A stretch of DNA of 64,000 nt from contig JAJXWA010000001.1 of the NCBI GenBank assembly GCA_021781795.1, forward strand, positions 372,001 through 436,000. Reading direction: 5' to 3'. The notes below the pieces were generated by a model. The model was not told where the DNA came from and searched no databases. It saw nothing but the letters and a program-made list of their open reading frames with translations. The position numbers and the translations under genes are program-made. Origin of the DNA: Acidobacteriota bacterium. Its GTDB lineage: Bacteria; Acidobacteriota; Terriglobia; Terriglobales; Acidobacteriaceae. This document shows positions 1 through 8,201 of this stretch, in pieces; the first letter of the stretch is position 1; each line of letters starts with the position of its first letter.

Positions 1-201
1 GGTGAGGATGAGCCAGTGGTAGCTCGAGAGCTGCCGGAGGGCCTGGTCAAGAGCGTCGAAGCTGGCGGGCGGCTGGATTTCAAGAACGGGAACTTCTACA
101 GGGATAGCGCCGAGTGCGCGGAGACCCTGGCTGAGTTTTCCAGCCTGCGATGCGGCGCGGGTGACGAGGATGCGACGGCCGGCGAGGGACGGCGCGGTCA
201 C
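1..201 (-). CDS. hemD: Uroporphyrinogen-III synthase HemD, N-terminal part (cut by window start)
   Basis: The first 67 codons of a minus-strand gene that runs off the left edge. It starts with GTG at 201-199, which overlaps the hemC stop codon by 4 nt (GTGA), so translation is probably coupled. The translation begins VTAPSLAGRRILVTRAASQA, and RRILVTRA followed by a ...VPVLEIQP segment is the usual HemD opening. HemD cyclises hydroxymethylbilane, the HemC product, to uroporphyrinogen III in the cytosol. Gene order and sequence agree. Only the first strand-helix units of the fold are visible, so catalytic completeness cannot be judged. Confidence 0.85.
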   Translation of the reverse strand, partial: MTAPSLAGRRILVTRAASQAGKLSQGLRALGAIPVEVPVLEIQPPASFDALDQALRQLSSYHWLILT

Positions 202-1175
202 CGGATGGCTCCGCCGTGGGCCGCGAGCAGCGGGCCAGCACCGGCGGCGATGAGCATTTCTGCGGCAAGGCGGCCGAGCGCGGCGGGGTCGGTGGTGGCC
301 GGAGCGCGGTGATGGATGCGAATGGCGTGGCCGGAGTCGGGCGCGGCAACGACGCCGAAGATTTCGACTTCCTCCGAGGAAGCAGAGCCGTTCCCCGGTC
401 TCAGATTCGAGACCTGGGGCACCCCGTTCGATACCGGGCGGCAGTGGACGCCGATGGGGACCTGGCAGCCACCGCCCAACGCGGCAAGCGCGGCGCGTTC
501 GGCTGTGACGGCGAAGCGCGTGGCAGGGTGATTGAGAAAGGCAACGGCGGCGAGGGTGGCTGCGTCGTCGTCGCGGGTCTCGATGCCGAGTGAGCCCTGA
601 CCGGCGGCGGGGGTGAAGTCGGAAGGGTCGAGGCGCTCGCGGATCCACTCAGTTTTTTCAAGTCGGTCGAGGCCGGCGGCGGCGAGCAGGATGGCGTCAA
701 CCTGACCCTCGGCGAGCTTGCGGAGACGGGTGTCGACGTTGCCGCGGAACTCGACGGCTTCAATGTCGGGGCGCAGGGCTTTGAGTTGCGCGCGACGGCG
801 CTGGCTGCTGGTGCCGACGCGGGCGCCCTGCGGCAACGCGGCGAGGTTGGGGTAATTCACCGAGACGAAGACATCGCGGGGATCGACGCGCGGCGGCGTA
901 GCGGCGAGAGCGAAAGGCGCGGGCAGCTCGGTGGGCAGGTCTTTGAGCGAGTGCACGGCGAGATGGACGCGGCCCTCGGCGAGCGCTTCTTCAATCTCTT
1001 TGGTGAACATGCCTTTGGAACCCACCTGCGCGAAGGTGACTTCCTGCAGGCGGTCGCCGGTGGTCTTGATGATCTCGATCTCGACGATGTGACCCTGCGC
1101 GCGGAGAAGCGCGGCGATGTGGTTGCTTTGCCAGAGAGCGAGCTGCGAGCCCCGGCTGCCGATGCGAAGATTCAT
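198..1175 (-). CDS. hemC: Hydroxymethylbilane synthase (porphobilinogen deaminase) HemC
   Basis: Polymerises four porphobilinogens into hydroxymethylbilane in cytosolic tetrapyrrole synthesis. The 325-aa product opens with MNLRIGSRGSQLALWQ, and has the VHSLKDLP and GTSSQRRRAQL substrate-binding motifs and the cofactor loop GGGCQVPIG. Cys237 in that loop is the expected dipyrromethane attachment site. The ATG at 1175 overlaps the hemA stop by 4 nt, and its own stop overlaps the hemD GTG. It is slightly longer than the usual ~310 aa because about 24 residues (roughly 246-269, rich in Ser, Asn, Gly and Pro) are inserted after the IGVHC segment. Those residues are encoded by a palindromic DNA element described separately. 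The catalytic core looks intact. Confidence 0.96.
   Translation of the reverse strand: MNLRIGSRGSQLALWQSNHIAALLRAQGHIVEIEIIKTTGDRLQEVTFAQVGSKGMFTKEIEEALAEGRVHLAVHSLKDLPTELPAPFALAATPPRVDPRDVFVSVNYPNLAALPQGARVGTSSQRRRAQLKALRPDIEAVEFRGNVDTRLRKLAEGQVDAILLAAAGLDRLEKTEWIRERLDPSDFTPAAGQGSLGIETRDDDAATLAAVAFLNHPATRFAVTAERAALAALGGGCQVPIGVHCRPVSNGVPQVSNLRPGNGSASSEEVEIFGVVAAPDSGHAIRIHHRAPATTDPAALGRLAAEMLIAAGAGPLLAAHGGAIR
369..440. repeat. In-frame palindromic insertion inside hemC
   Basis: A 72-bp, 24-codon segment that appears to be extra relative to usual HemC proteins. It holds nested inverted repeats: CCCCGGTCTC (393-402) pairs with GAGACCTGGGG (409-419, one bulged T), and GGGGCACCCC follows at 416-425. 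The segment adds a low-complexity peptide (VSNGVPQVSNLRPGNG) between two conserved parts of the third HemC domain, in a place likely to be a surface loop. This resembles small palindromic elements that insert in frame in protein genes. I found no second copy in the window, so its dispersed nature is inference. Confidence 0.5.
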
Positions 1176-2530
1176 TTGCCCCCCACAACGCTGGCTTCTT
1201 TGGACGCGTGCCGCTGTGGCTTTTCGTGCCTGACTTCGGGCGCAGCGGCGGGTTGGGGTTCGGCAGCGGGTTCAGGCGCAGTGGGCAGCGACCAGGTCTC
1301 GCAGAGCGCTTCAAGGCGCGTTGCGTCGTTCTCGCGGGCTGCCTGTTTGAGGGCTTGCATGGGCGGGTGGAGGAACTTGTTGACAAGGCCGCGCGTGAGC
1401 GCTTCGACCGCTGCGATCTGCTCGGGCGTGAGGGTATCGAGGCGGGCGTGGATGCGGCGGAGCTCGGCCTGGCGGATTTCCTCGGCCTGGCGCTGGAGCG
1501 CGACGATGGCGGGCGCGACGTTGACGGTGCGCTGACGCTGATGGAAGCGTTCGACCTCAGCGGCGACGAGTGCTTCGGCGTCAGTGGCCTGGGTCTTGCG
1601 CTCGGCAATGTGGGCCGCGGCAACCTGCTGGAGGTCGTCGATGTCGTAGACGAAGAGGCCGTCGAGCTTGTTGACCTCGGGATCGACGTCGCGAGGGACG
1701 GCGATGTCGATGAAGAACATGGGGCGGTTGCGGCGGCGCTGCAGGAAGGCGTGGCCATGTTCGCGGCGGAAGATGGGGTGCGGCGCGCCGGTGGAGGTGA
1801 TGACGATGTCGGCTTCGCTGGCAGTCTCGTGGAGCTGCTCGAAGGGGATGACGCGGCCGTTGAAGGGCTCGGCGAGGGTGCGCGCACGCTCCAGGGTGCG
1901 GTTGGTGACGAGGATGGTGCCGGCGCCCTGCTGGACGAGGTGACGTGCGGCGAGTTCGCTCATTTTACCTGCGCCGACAAGGAAGACGGTGCGGCCTTGA
2001 AGCGAGCCGAAGATCTTGCGGGCGAGCTCGACGGCGACGGACGCGATGGAGACGGAATTGGACCCGATTTCGGTCTCGGTGCGGACCTTCTTCGCCGCGG
2101 CAAACGCGCTCTGGAGCAGGTGCTCAAGGTGGCCGCCAACTGTGCCGGCGGAACGGGCGATGGCGAAGGCTTCCTTGACCTGGCCGAGAATCTGCGGCTC
2201 GCCCACGACCATGGAATCGAGGCTGGAGGCGACGCGGAAGAGATGGCGAACCGCGTGCTGGTCGCGGTGCTGATAGATGTGCGGCGCGAGGAGATTGGGG
2301 TCGAGATTGAAGTGGCGATGCAGGAAGGTGGTGAGGTCGGTGTCGGGCGATTCGAGGGCGGCGAGAATCTCGACGCGATTACAGGTGGAGACAATCATGC
2401 ACTCGGTGACGCCGGGGGTAGCGGCGAGGGCGCGGGTGGTCTCGGGCAGATCGTCGCGGGAGATGGCGATGCGCTCGCGCAGCTCGATGGGCGCGGTCTT
2501 GTGGTTGATGCCGATGAGGGTGAGCGTCAT
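1172..2530 (-). CDS. hemA: Glutamyl-tRNA reductase HemA
   Basis: NADPH-dependent reduction of glutamyl-tRNA(Glu) to glutamate-1-semialdehyde, the committed step of C5-pathway tetrapyrrole synthesis. The start is taken at 2530 (MTLTLIGINHKTAP), because the upstream in-frame extension is not HemA-like and this ATG overlaps the preceding gene's stop by 4 nt. The 452-aa product has the catalytic STCNR motif (Cys50), VGEPQILGQVK near residue 120, a Rossmann segment VFLVGAGKMSELAA near 185, and the C-terminal helical dimerisation domain. The last ~40 residues are an Ala/Pro/Glu-rich then basic tail that looks unstructured. Followed directly by hemC and hemD. Confidence 0.96.
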   Translation of the reverse strand: MTLTLIGINHKTAPIELRERIAISRDDLPETTRALAATPGVTECMIVSTCNRVEILAALESPDTDLTTFLHRHFNLDPNLLAPHIYQHRDQHAVRHLFRVASSLDSMVVGEPQILGQVKEAFAIARSAGTVGGHLEHLLQSAFAAAKKVRTETEIGSNSVSIASVAVELARKIFGSLQGRTVFLVGAGKMSELAARHLVQQGAGTILVTNRTLERARTLAEPFNGRVIPFEQLHETASEADIVITSTGAPHPIFRREHGHAFLQRRRNRPMFFIDIAVPRDVDPEVNKLDGLFVYDIDDLQQVAAAHIAERKTQATDAEALVAAEVERFHQRQRTVNVAPAIVALQRQAEEIRQAELRRIHARLDTLTPEQIAAVEALTRGLVNKFLHPPMQALKQAARENDATRLEALCETWSLPTAPEPAAEPQPAAAPEVRHEKPQRHASKEASVVGGK

Positions 2531-3363
2531 TGGGCACCGAACCTGTGGACGTGGCTGAAAGCGTTGGCGGCAAAGACGGCGAGCATCACGATGAAGACAG
2601 CGCCGGAGACGTAGGCAGCGCGACGCCCGCGGAGTCCTGCGGCCTGGCGGATGAAGATCAGCAGGACGTAGACAAACCACATCAGGAACGAGGCGATGAC
2701 CTTGGGGTCCTGAAAGTAGGCTGCGCCGAGGGATGTTTCCTGCACGAGGACCGAGCCGATGACGAGGCCGACGGTCATGCAGGGAAAGCCGAAGAGCAGG
2801 GTGGCGTGGGCGATGCGTTCGAGTGTGTCGAGGGGCGGCAGCCAGTCAAAGGCCGTGGTGCCGGAGGCGAGCTGGACTTTGAGCTTGGACTTGAGTCGGC
2901 GCTCCTGCACCAGATAGAGAATCGACGCGAGGAGACTGAATCCGAGTGCAGCATAAGCCGCGAATAATGCTGCGATGTGGGCGACGAGCCAACTGGTGCG
3001 GACGCCTTCCGATGGGAAGGTGTAGCGGACGAGGCCCAGGGAGGGGACAAAGACGAGGAAGAAGGTGATGGGCAGGGCGAAGATGCCGAGAGAGATGGCG
3101 TCATAGAGCCACCAGACGAGGAGAAAGAGCGAAGCAACGACGAAGCCGAGGAGCGATTCCGCTTCGCGGACTCCGACGGGGACCCAGCTGTGGCCCTGGA
3201 CGAGCATTTCGACCACAGAGACGAAGTGAAAGAAGTAGGCCATGCCGGCCAGATGGACGCAGCTCTTGCGCCAGCGTTCAAGTTTGTAGAGCACGGCGGG
3301 GAAGACGGCAATGCTTGCCGTTGCGTAAAGCACTGCCGCGACTCTTAACCAGAGAAGGTGCAT
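2527..3363 (-). CDS. Cytochrome c assembly protein, CcsA/HemX-like
   Basis: Integral membrane protein of 278 aa with about eight hydrophobic segments and a Trp-rich stretch (LVWWLYDAISLG) near residue 75, matching the CytC_asm (CcsA/ResC/HemX) family. HemX-type members sit beside hemA and are thought to influence HemA level or heme handling, while CcsA-type members export heme for cytochrome c maturation. The position, upstream of hemA with a 4-nt overlap, favours the HemX assignment, but sequence alone does not separate the two. The ATG at 3363 is the first in the frame. A divergent gene begins about 250 bp away. Confidence 0.8.
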   Translation of the reverse strand: MHLLWLRVAAVLYATASIAVFPAVLYKLERWRKSCVHLAGMAYFFHFVSVVEMLVQGHSWVPVGVREAESLLGFVVASLFLLVWWLYDAISLGIFALPITFFLVFVPSLGLVRYTFPSEGVRTSWLVAHIAALFAAYAALGFSLLASILYLVQERRLKSKLKVQLASGTTAFDWLPPLDTLERIAHATLLFGFPCMTVGLVIGSVLVQETSLGAAYFQDPKVIASFLMWFVYVLLIFIRQAAGLRGRRAAYVSGAVFIVMLAVFAANAFSHVHRFGAQ

Positions 3364-3616
3364 CTCGAGTTCAATCTTAAGGCCTTAGACGGTTGGCGGG
3401 TGTGACGTAAATCACCAAACGAAGGCTTTTGTTTCAGAAAATTCGGAATGCGGGAGGACTGGGTGGGTCCGGAATCTGGAGTGTGCGGGAAAGGGCTTCG
3501 GACGAACGGTTGGGCGGCCCCAAAGATTGTGCTGGCTTCTGCTTGGGCGGGCTCGACTATGCTGGTACGGGCCGGAAACCCGAGCCGGAATGCTTCCCAT
3601 GGAGGAGAACAGGACA

Positions 3617-4840
3617 ATGGTTGGTCGCTGCCGTAGTGGTGTGTCGTTGCTGGGGCTTTTGCTGGGCATGAGTGGAGTGGGTGTGGCGCAGGGCGCGGCG
3701 CATCCGGAGTGGGTGGGCACTTGGGCGACGTCGCCGATGCTAGTGGAGAACACCTTTGCGATGCACGAGTTCAGCGGGATGACGCTGCGCGAGATTGTGC
3801 ATGTGTCGGCGGGCGGAGAGCAGATTCGGGTGCGGTTTACCAACGAGTTCGGCAAGGACCCGCTGGTGCTGAGCGATGTGCACGTGGCTGTAAGCGCAGG
3901 GGGCGACGCAATCAAGGACGGCACGGACCATGTGCTGACCTTTGGCGGGGAGAAGACCGCGCGCGTCACTGCGGGTGCAGTGGCGTATTCCGACCCGGTT
4001 ACGATGACGTTGGCTCCGATGAGCGACCTGGCGGTGAGCTTCTATGTGCCGCAGCAGGTGATGCGCCAGGAAACCTTCCACGACTTTGCCGACCAGGACA
4101 ACTATCTGGTGAGCGGCGACGTGGCCGGCTCCGCTGCCCTGACGGACGCAAAGAAGGTTGAGTCGTGGTACTTCCTCGACGGAGTGGACGTAGCGTGGAC
4201 GAAGGGTGCGCGGGCGATTGTAACTCTGGGCGACTCGATCACGGACGGCGCGCTCTCGACGCGCAATGCGAACCGACGCTGGCCTGATGTGCTGGCGGCT
4301 CGCCTGCAGCAAGAACACGGGATGGAGCATGTGGGCGTGCTGAACGAAGGCATCGGCGGCAACCGGGTTCTGAATGATGGCTGGGGCCCAAGCGCGCTGG
4401 CGAGGCTGGACCGCGACGTGCTGGCGCAGAACGGCGCGAAATATGTGCTGGTGCTGGAGAGCATCAACGACATTGGGCGTTTTCATCGGATGATGGGCCC
4501 GGAAGACGATGTGACGGCCGGGGACCTTGAGCAGGGACTGAAGCAGATAGCGGATGCCGCGCATGAGCACGGGATGAAGGCCTTTGGCGCAACGCTGACG
4601 CCGTATGGCGGCGCCGGTTACTCGTCTGAGAAAGGCGAGCAGGTGCGCGAGGCGGTCAATAATTGGATCCGCACGAGCGGAACATTTGACGGTGTGATTG
4701 ATTTCGACAAGATCACGCAGGATCCTGCGAACCCGACTCACTTCAACCCGGCGTATGACTCAGGCGATCACCTGCACCCGAATGACGCCGGCTACAAGGC
4801 GATGGGCGAAGGGATTGATCTGAAGTTGTTTGCCCAGTAA
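3617..4840 (+). CDS. Secreted SGNH/GDSL-family esterase/hydrolase
   Basis: Start chosen at 3617 because GGAGGAG lies about 9 nt upstream and the product then begins with a good signal peptide (hydrophobic core GVSLLGLLLG, cleavage around VAQGAA). Residues ~30-195 form an N-terminal beta-rich domain. The SGNH domain follows with block I GDSITDG (Ser207), GIGGNR (block II Gly), a block III-like ESINDIG with Asn, and block V GDHLHPND (Asp384, His387). All catalytic and oxyanion positions of the family are present. Likely removes acetyl or acyl groups from plant polysaccharide or similar substrates outside the cytoplasm; the exact substrate cannot be read. Convergent with the next gene, with 13 nt between. 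Confidence 0.85.
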   Translation: MVGRCRSGVSLLGLLLGMSGVGVAQGAAHPEWVGTWATSPMLVENTFAMHEFSGMTLREIVHVSAGGEQIRVRFTNEFGKDPLVLSDVHVAVSAGGDAIKDGTDHVLTFGGEKTARVTAGAVAYSDPVTMTLAPMSDLAVSFYVPQQVMRQETFHDFADQDNYLVSGDVAGSAALTDAKKVESWYFLDGVDVAWTKGARAIVTLGDSITDGALSTRNANRRWPDVLAARLQQEHGMEHVGVLNEGIGGNRVLNDGWGPSALARLDRDVLAQNGAKYVLVLESINDIGRFHRMMGPEDDVTAGDLEQGLKQIADAAHEHGMKAFGATLTPYGGAGYSSEKGEQVREAVNNWIRTSGTFDGVIDFDKITQDPANPTHFNPAYDSGDHLHPNDAGYKAMGEGIDLKLFAQ

Positions 4841-4853
4841 GCAGCGGCAGATT

Positions 4854-5378
4854 TCAGAGCGCGGGGGCCAGCACGGCAAGGCCCGCGCGCGAGACCTGCA
4901 GATCGTCTTCTGACTTGCCTCCACTGAAGGCCACGATGAAGTGGCCGGATTGACTCTGCGCGATTGCACCGCCCTGCCAGCCGAACTCACCCGTCATGGG
5001 AGGGCGGGCGGCGGTGCCGCTGTCGCGGAGCGTGTCTGCCATTTCTGCGGATTTGGCATAGGCGATGCCGATGAGGTTGTTGCCCTTGCTGGTGGCGGTG
5101 GGGGCGTCTTTCATGCGGCCGACGACGGCCATCTTCGAGAGCCATCCCTGCACGGTGTCGCCGGGCGCGTAGGAGATGACGGCAACGCCGGTGATGTTGA
5201 GTTGCGCGGCCCGGGCGCGCATGACGGCCAGGGCGCGGTCAGCGAGCGAGTCAAATCTCTTCGCGTTCAGCGGCTTGTGAGGATGGCCGCCTGTCGTGGA
5301 CTGAGCGGACGCGACAGGTGACATAACGAGGGTGAGAGCTGCGGCGAACAAGCCAGCGTGAGCGAGTTGAAACTTCAT
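4854..5378 (-). CDS. Secreted heme-binding-like protein (GlcG/HbpS family)
   Basis: 174-aa protein with a clear signal peptide ending near VASAQS (residue ~26). The rest resembles the GlcG/HbpS (DUF336) fold: an early ALAVMRARAAQL helix, a central VVGRMKDAP.TATSKGNNLIGIAYAK region and a final GGAIAQSQSGHFIVAFSGGKSEDDLQVSRAGL block typical of the family. HbpS members bind heme or degradation products and often act extracytoplasmically; others have no known ligand. The family assignment rests on overall pattern, not on invariant residues, so function stays open. Divergent from mutS with 94 bp between. Confidence 0.6.
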   Translation of the reverse strand: MKFQLAHAGLFAAALTLVMSPVASAQSTTGGHPHKPLNAKRFDSLADRALAVMRARAAQLNITGVAVISYAPGDTVQGWLSKMAVVGRMKDAPTATSKGNNLIGIAYAKSAEMADTLRDSGTAARPPMTGEFGWQGGAIAQSQSGHFIVAFSGGKSEDDLQVSRAGLAVLAPAL

Positions 5379-5472
5379 CGAGCATCCTTCCGACGTGGGG
5401 GTTGAGGTGATGGTGCTTTGACTGGTTCAGCAGGATTGTAGCGGAGCGAGGCACGGTAATCTAATAGGCAAC

Positions 5473-8178
5473 GTGAACGACGACGCAAACCAACCTGCTG
5501 CTTCCCTGCTGGATTCCGCTGCACCCGCGCACGCTGGCGGCAGGACGTACATCGAAGGCACAGGCGCGGAGTTGACGCCCTTCATGCGTCAATGGACGGC
5601 CGCGAAGCGGGAGAATCCCGACGCGCTGCTGTTTTTCCGCATGGGCGATTTCTATGAGCTCTTCTATGATGATGCGGCGGTGGCGAGCCGCGAGCTGCAA
5701 TTGACTCTCACCGCGCGCGATCGCGAAAAGCAGGTACCGATGTGCGGCGTGCCGTATCACTCGGTGGAGCAGTATCTGACACGACTGCTGCGCAAGGGCT
5801 TTCGCATCGCCATCTGCGAGCAGATGGAAGATCCAAAGCTCACGAAGAAGATCGTGCGGCGCGAGGTGACGCGCGTGCTCTCGCCGGGAACGGCGCTGGA
5901 TGCGGGGATTGGGCAGGAGCATAACAATTTTCTCGCAGCGTATTTTGAGCCGGGCGGCAAGGAGCCGGTGTGCGCGGTGGCGCTGCTGGATCTTTCTACC
6001 GGCGAATTTCGCACGGCGGAATTTGCCGGTGTGGGCGCACGAGAGAAGGCGATGGACGATCTGCTGCTGGCTGCGCCGAGCGAAGTGCTGCTGAATGCGA
6101 GTACAGAGCCGCCTGCTGTGCTGGAGCGGATTGCGACGCGCACGCGCGTGGAGGATTGGGTCTGGACACGCGACTTTGCAGTCCCGCTGGTAGAGCGGCA
6201 ATTGGGCGTGCAGTCACTCGATGGCTTTGGCCTAACGGGACACGATGCCGCGGCGATTGCGGCCGGAGCTGTTCTGCACTATGTGCGGACGACGCAGAAG
6301 AATGAGGCGCTGCATGTGGACTCGCTGCGCTTTCAGGAGCACTCGACGGCGCTGCAACTGGACCAGGTGACGGTGCGGAATCTCGAATTGGTTGAGCCGC
6401 TGTTTCAGGGTCAGGACGCGCGAGCGACGCTCTTCCACACGCTGGATGCTTGCCAGACGCCGATGGGCAAGCGGATGCTGCGGGCAACGATTCTGCGACC
6501 GCTGATGGAAAGGGCTGCGCTGGAAGCTCGCTATAAAGCAGTGGAAGAGGCGCAGAAAGATCTCCTGAAACGGGAAGAGGTGCGGCGGTCGTTTGGCGGG
6601 ATCCTGGACCTTGAGCGGCTGCTGGCAAGGATTTCGCTTGATTCGGCGGGGCCACGCGATGTGCGCGCACTGGCGATGAGCCTGGCCAGGCTGCCGGAAC
6701 TAAAGACTGCGCTGGGTGCGATGACCGCGACCTTGTGGCGCGAGGTTGCAGAAAAGCTGGACCCGCTGACGGATCTGACAGCGCGGGTGCAGACGACGCT
6801 GGTTGAAGACCCTCCGCTGACGCTGGCTGACGGCGGCGTCATTACGGCAGGCGTGGATGGGGAGTTGGACGAACTGCGCACGATTTCAACGACCGGGCGG
6901 CAGCACATTGCAGCCATAGAAGAACGCGAGAGGCTTAGGACTGGCATCAGCTCGCTGAAGGTACGCTACAACTCAGTCTTTGGCTATTACATCGAGATTA
7001 CAAAGGCAAACCTGGCGCTGGCACCCGCAGATTATGAACGCAAGCAGACGCTGGTGAACGCGGAGCGGTTTACGACGCCGGAGTTGAAGGAGCATGAGCG
7101 CAAGATTCTGACTGCACAGGAGCGCTGCATCGAGATTGAGCGGCGCATCTTTGCGGAACTGCGCGCGAGCGTGCTGCAGGTGGCGGGAAGGATTCGGCGG
7201 ACTTCCAACGCGGTGGCGGAGGCTGACCTGCTGGCGAACTTCGCCCATCTGGCCGCGACGCGACGCTACGCTCGGCCTGAGTTGACAGATGAGCCCGTGC
7301 TCGAAGCCTCTGCGGCGCGGCATCCGGTGATTGAGCAGTGGATGGAGGAGACGCGCGAGGGAAGATTCATCGCGAACGATCTGTATCTGGACGCAGGGGA
7401 GGATGGACCGAGTCTGTTGCTGCTTACCGGGCCGAATATGGGTGGCAAGAGCACCTATCTGCGGCAGGCGGCCATGCTGGTGCTGATGGCACAGATGGGA
7501 AGCTTTGTGCCTGCGGACCGGATGCGGCTTGGACTAGTGGACCGCATCTACACGCGCATCGGCGCAAGCGATAACGTCGCGCGGGGGCGGTCTACGTTCA
7601 TGGTGGAGATGACGGAGACGGCGACAATTCTGAACACGGCAACACGACGCTCGCTGATTCTTCTCGACGAGATGGGGCGCGGCACCGCGACGTTTGACGG
7701 GCTGAGCCTGGCGTGGGCGACAGTGGAGTATCTTCATGCCGAGACAGGAGCGCGCACGCTGTTTGCGACGCACTATCATGAGCTGACCATGCTGGCGGAG
7801 AAGTTGAAGCGCGTGCGCAACCTGCGCGTAAGCGTGAAGGAGACGCCGAAGGGCATTGTGTTTCTGCATGCAATTGAGCCGGGCGCGGCGAGCAAGAGCT
7901 ACGGCATTGAGGTGGCGAAGCTGGCGGGATTGCCGGCGGCCGTAATTGAGCGGGCGCGGCACGTGCTGCGGCAGCACGAGAAGCAGGAACGGCAGAGCGT
8001 GCAGGTGGAGACGCAGCCGGAGCCAATGCAGATGACAATGTTCACGCCGCTCTCACAGCGTATTGTGGACCGCATTGAGGAACTGGACGTGAACGCACTG
8101 ACGCCGCTGCAGGCGCTGAATCTTCTGGAGGAGTTACAGCAGGAACTGAAGAGCAAGGGATTAGGAACAAGGAACTAG
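5473..8178 (+). CDS. mutS: DNA mismatch repair protein MutS
   Basis: Recognises mismatches and small loops and starts repair by ATP-dependent recruitment of MutL. The 901-aa product has the mismatch-reading Phe-x-Glu within GDFYELFYDDA (about residues 60-62), the connector, lever and clamp domains, and the C-terminal ABC-type ATPase with Walker A GPNMGGKST (~654-662), ILLDEMGRGTATFDG (Walker B/signature) and the TLFATHYHEL loop. The start is GTG at 5473, with no strong Shine-Dalgarno sequence. Length and domains are normal for MutS1. No mutL is nearby. Its last codons run into a short 7-bp-period repeat. Confidence 0.97.
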   Translation: MNDDANQPAASLLDSAAPAHAGGRTYIEGTGAELTPFMRQWTAAKRENPDALLFFRMGDFYELFYDDAAVASRELQLTLTARDREKQVPMCGVPYHSVEQYLTRLLRKGFRIAICEQMEDPKLTKKIVRREVTRVLSPGTALDAGIGQEHNNFLAAYFEPGGKEPVCAVALLDLSTGEFRTAEFAGVGAREKAMDDLLLAAPSEVLLNASTEPPAVLERIATRTRVEDWVWTRDFAVPLVERQLGVQSLDGFGLTGHDAAAIAAGAVLHYVRTTQKNEALHVDSLRFQEHSTALQLDQVTVRNLELVEPLFQGQDARATLFHTLDACQTPMGKRMLRATILRPLMERAALEARYKAVEEAQKDLLKREEVRRSFGGILDLERLLARISLDSAGPRDVRALAMSLARLPELKTALGAMTATLWREVAEKLDPLTDLTARVQTTLVEDPPLTLADGGVITAGVDGELDELRTISTTGRQHIAAIEERERLRTGISSLKVRYNSVFGYYIEITKANLALAPADYERKQTLVNAERFTTPELKEHERKILTAQERCIEIERRIFAELRASVLQVAGRIRRTSNAVAEADLLANFAHLAATRRYARPELTDEPVLEASAARHPVIEQWMEETREGRFIANDLYLDAGEDGPSLLLLTGPNMGGKSTYLRQAAMLVLMAQMGSFVPADRMRLGLVDRIYTRIGASDNVARGRSTFMVEMTETATILNTATRRSLILLDEMGRGTATFDGLSLAWATVEYLHAETGARTLFATHYHELTMLAEKLKRVRNLRVSVKETPKGIVFLHAIEPGAASKSYGIEVAKLAGLPAAVIERARHVLRQHEKQERQSVQVETQPEPMQMTMFTPLSQRIVDRIEELDVNALTPLQALNLLEELQQELKSKGLGTRN

Positions 8179-8201
8179 GAACTCGGTGATTGGGAGATGG
8201 A

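Noticed and set aside
1208..2614. Long open frame opposite to hemA (468 codons)
   Set aside because: It is the GC-rich shadow of a clearly recognised gene on the other strand, has Asp/Gly/Val-biased composition and no domain or ribosome binding site.
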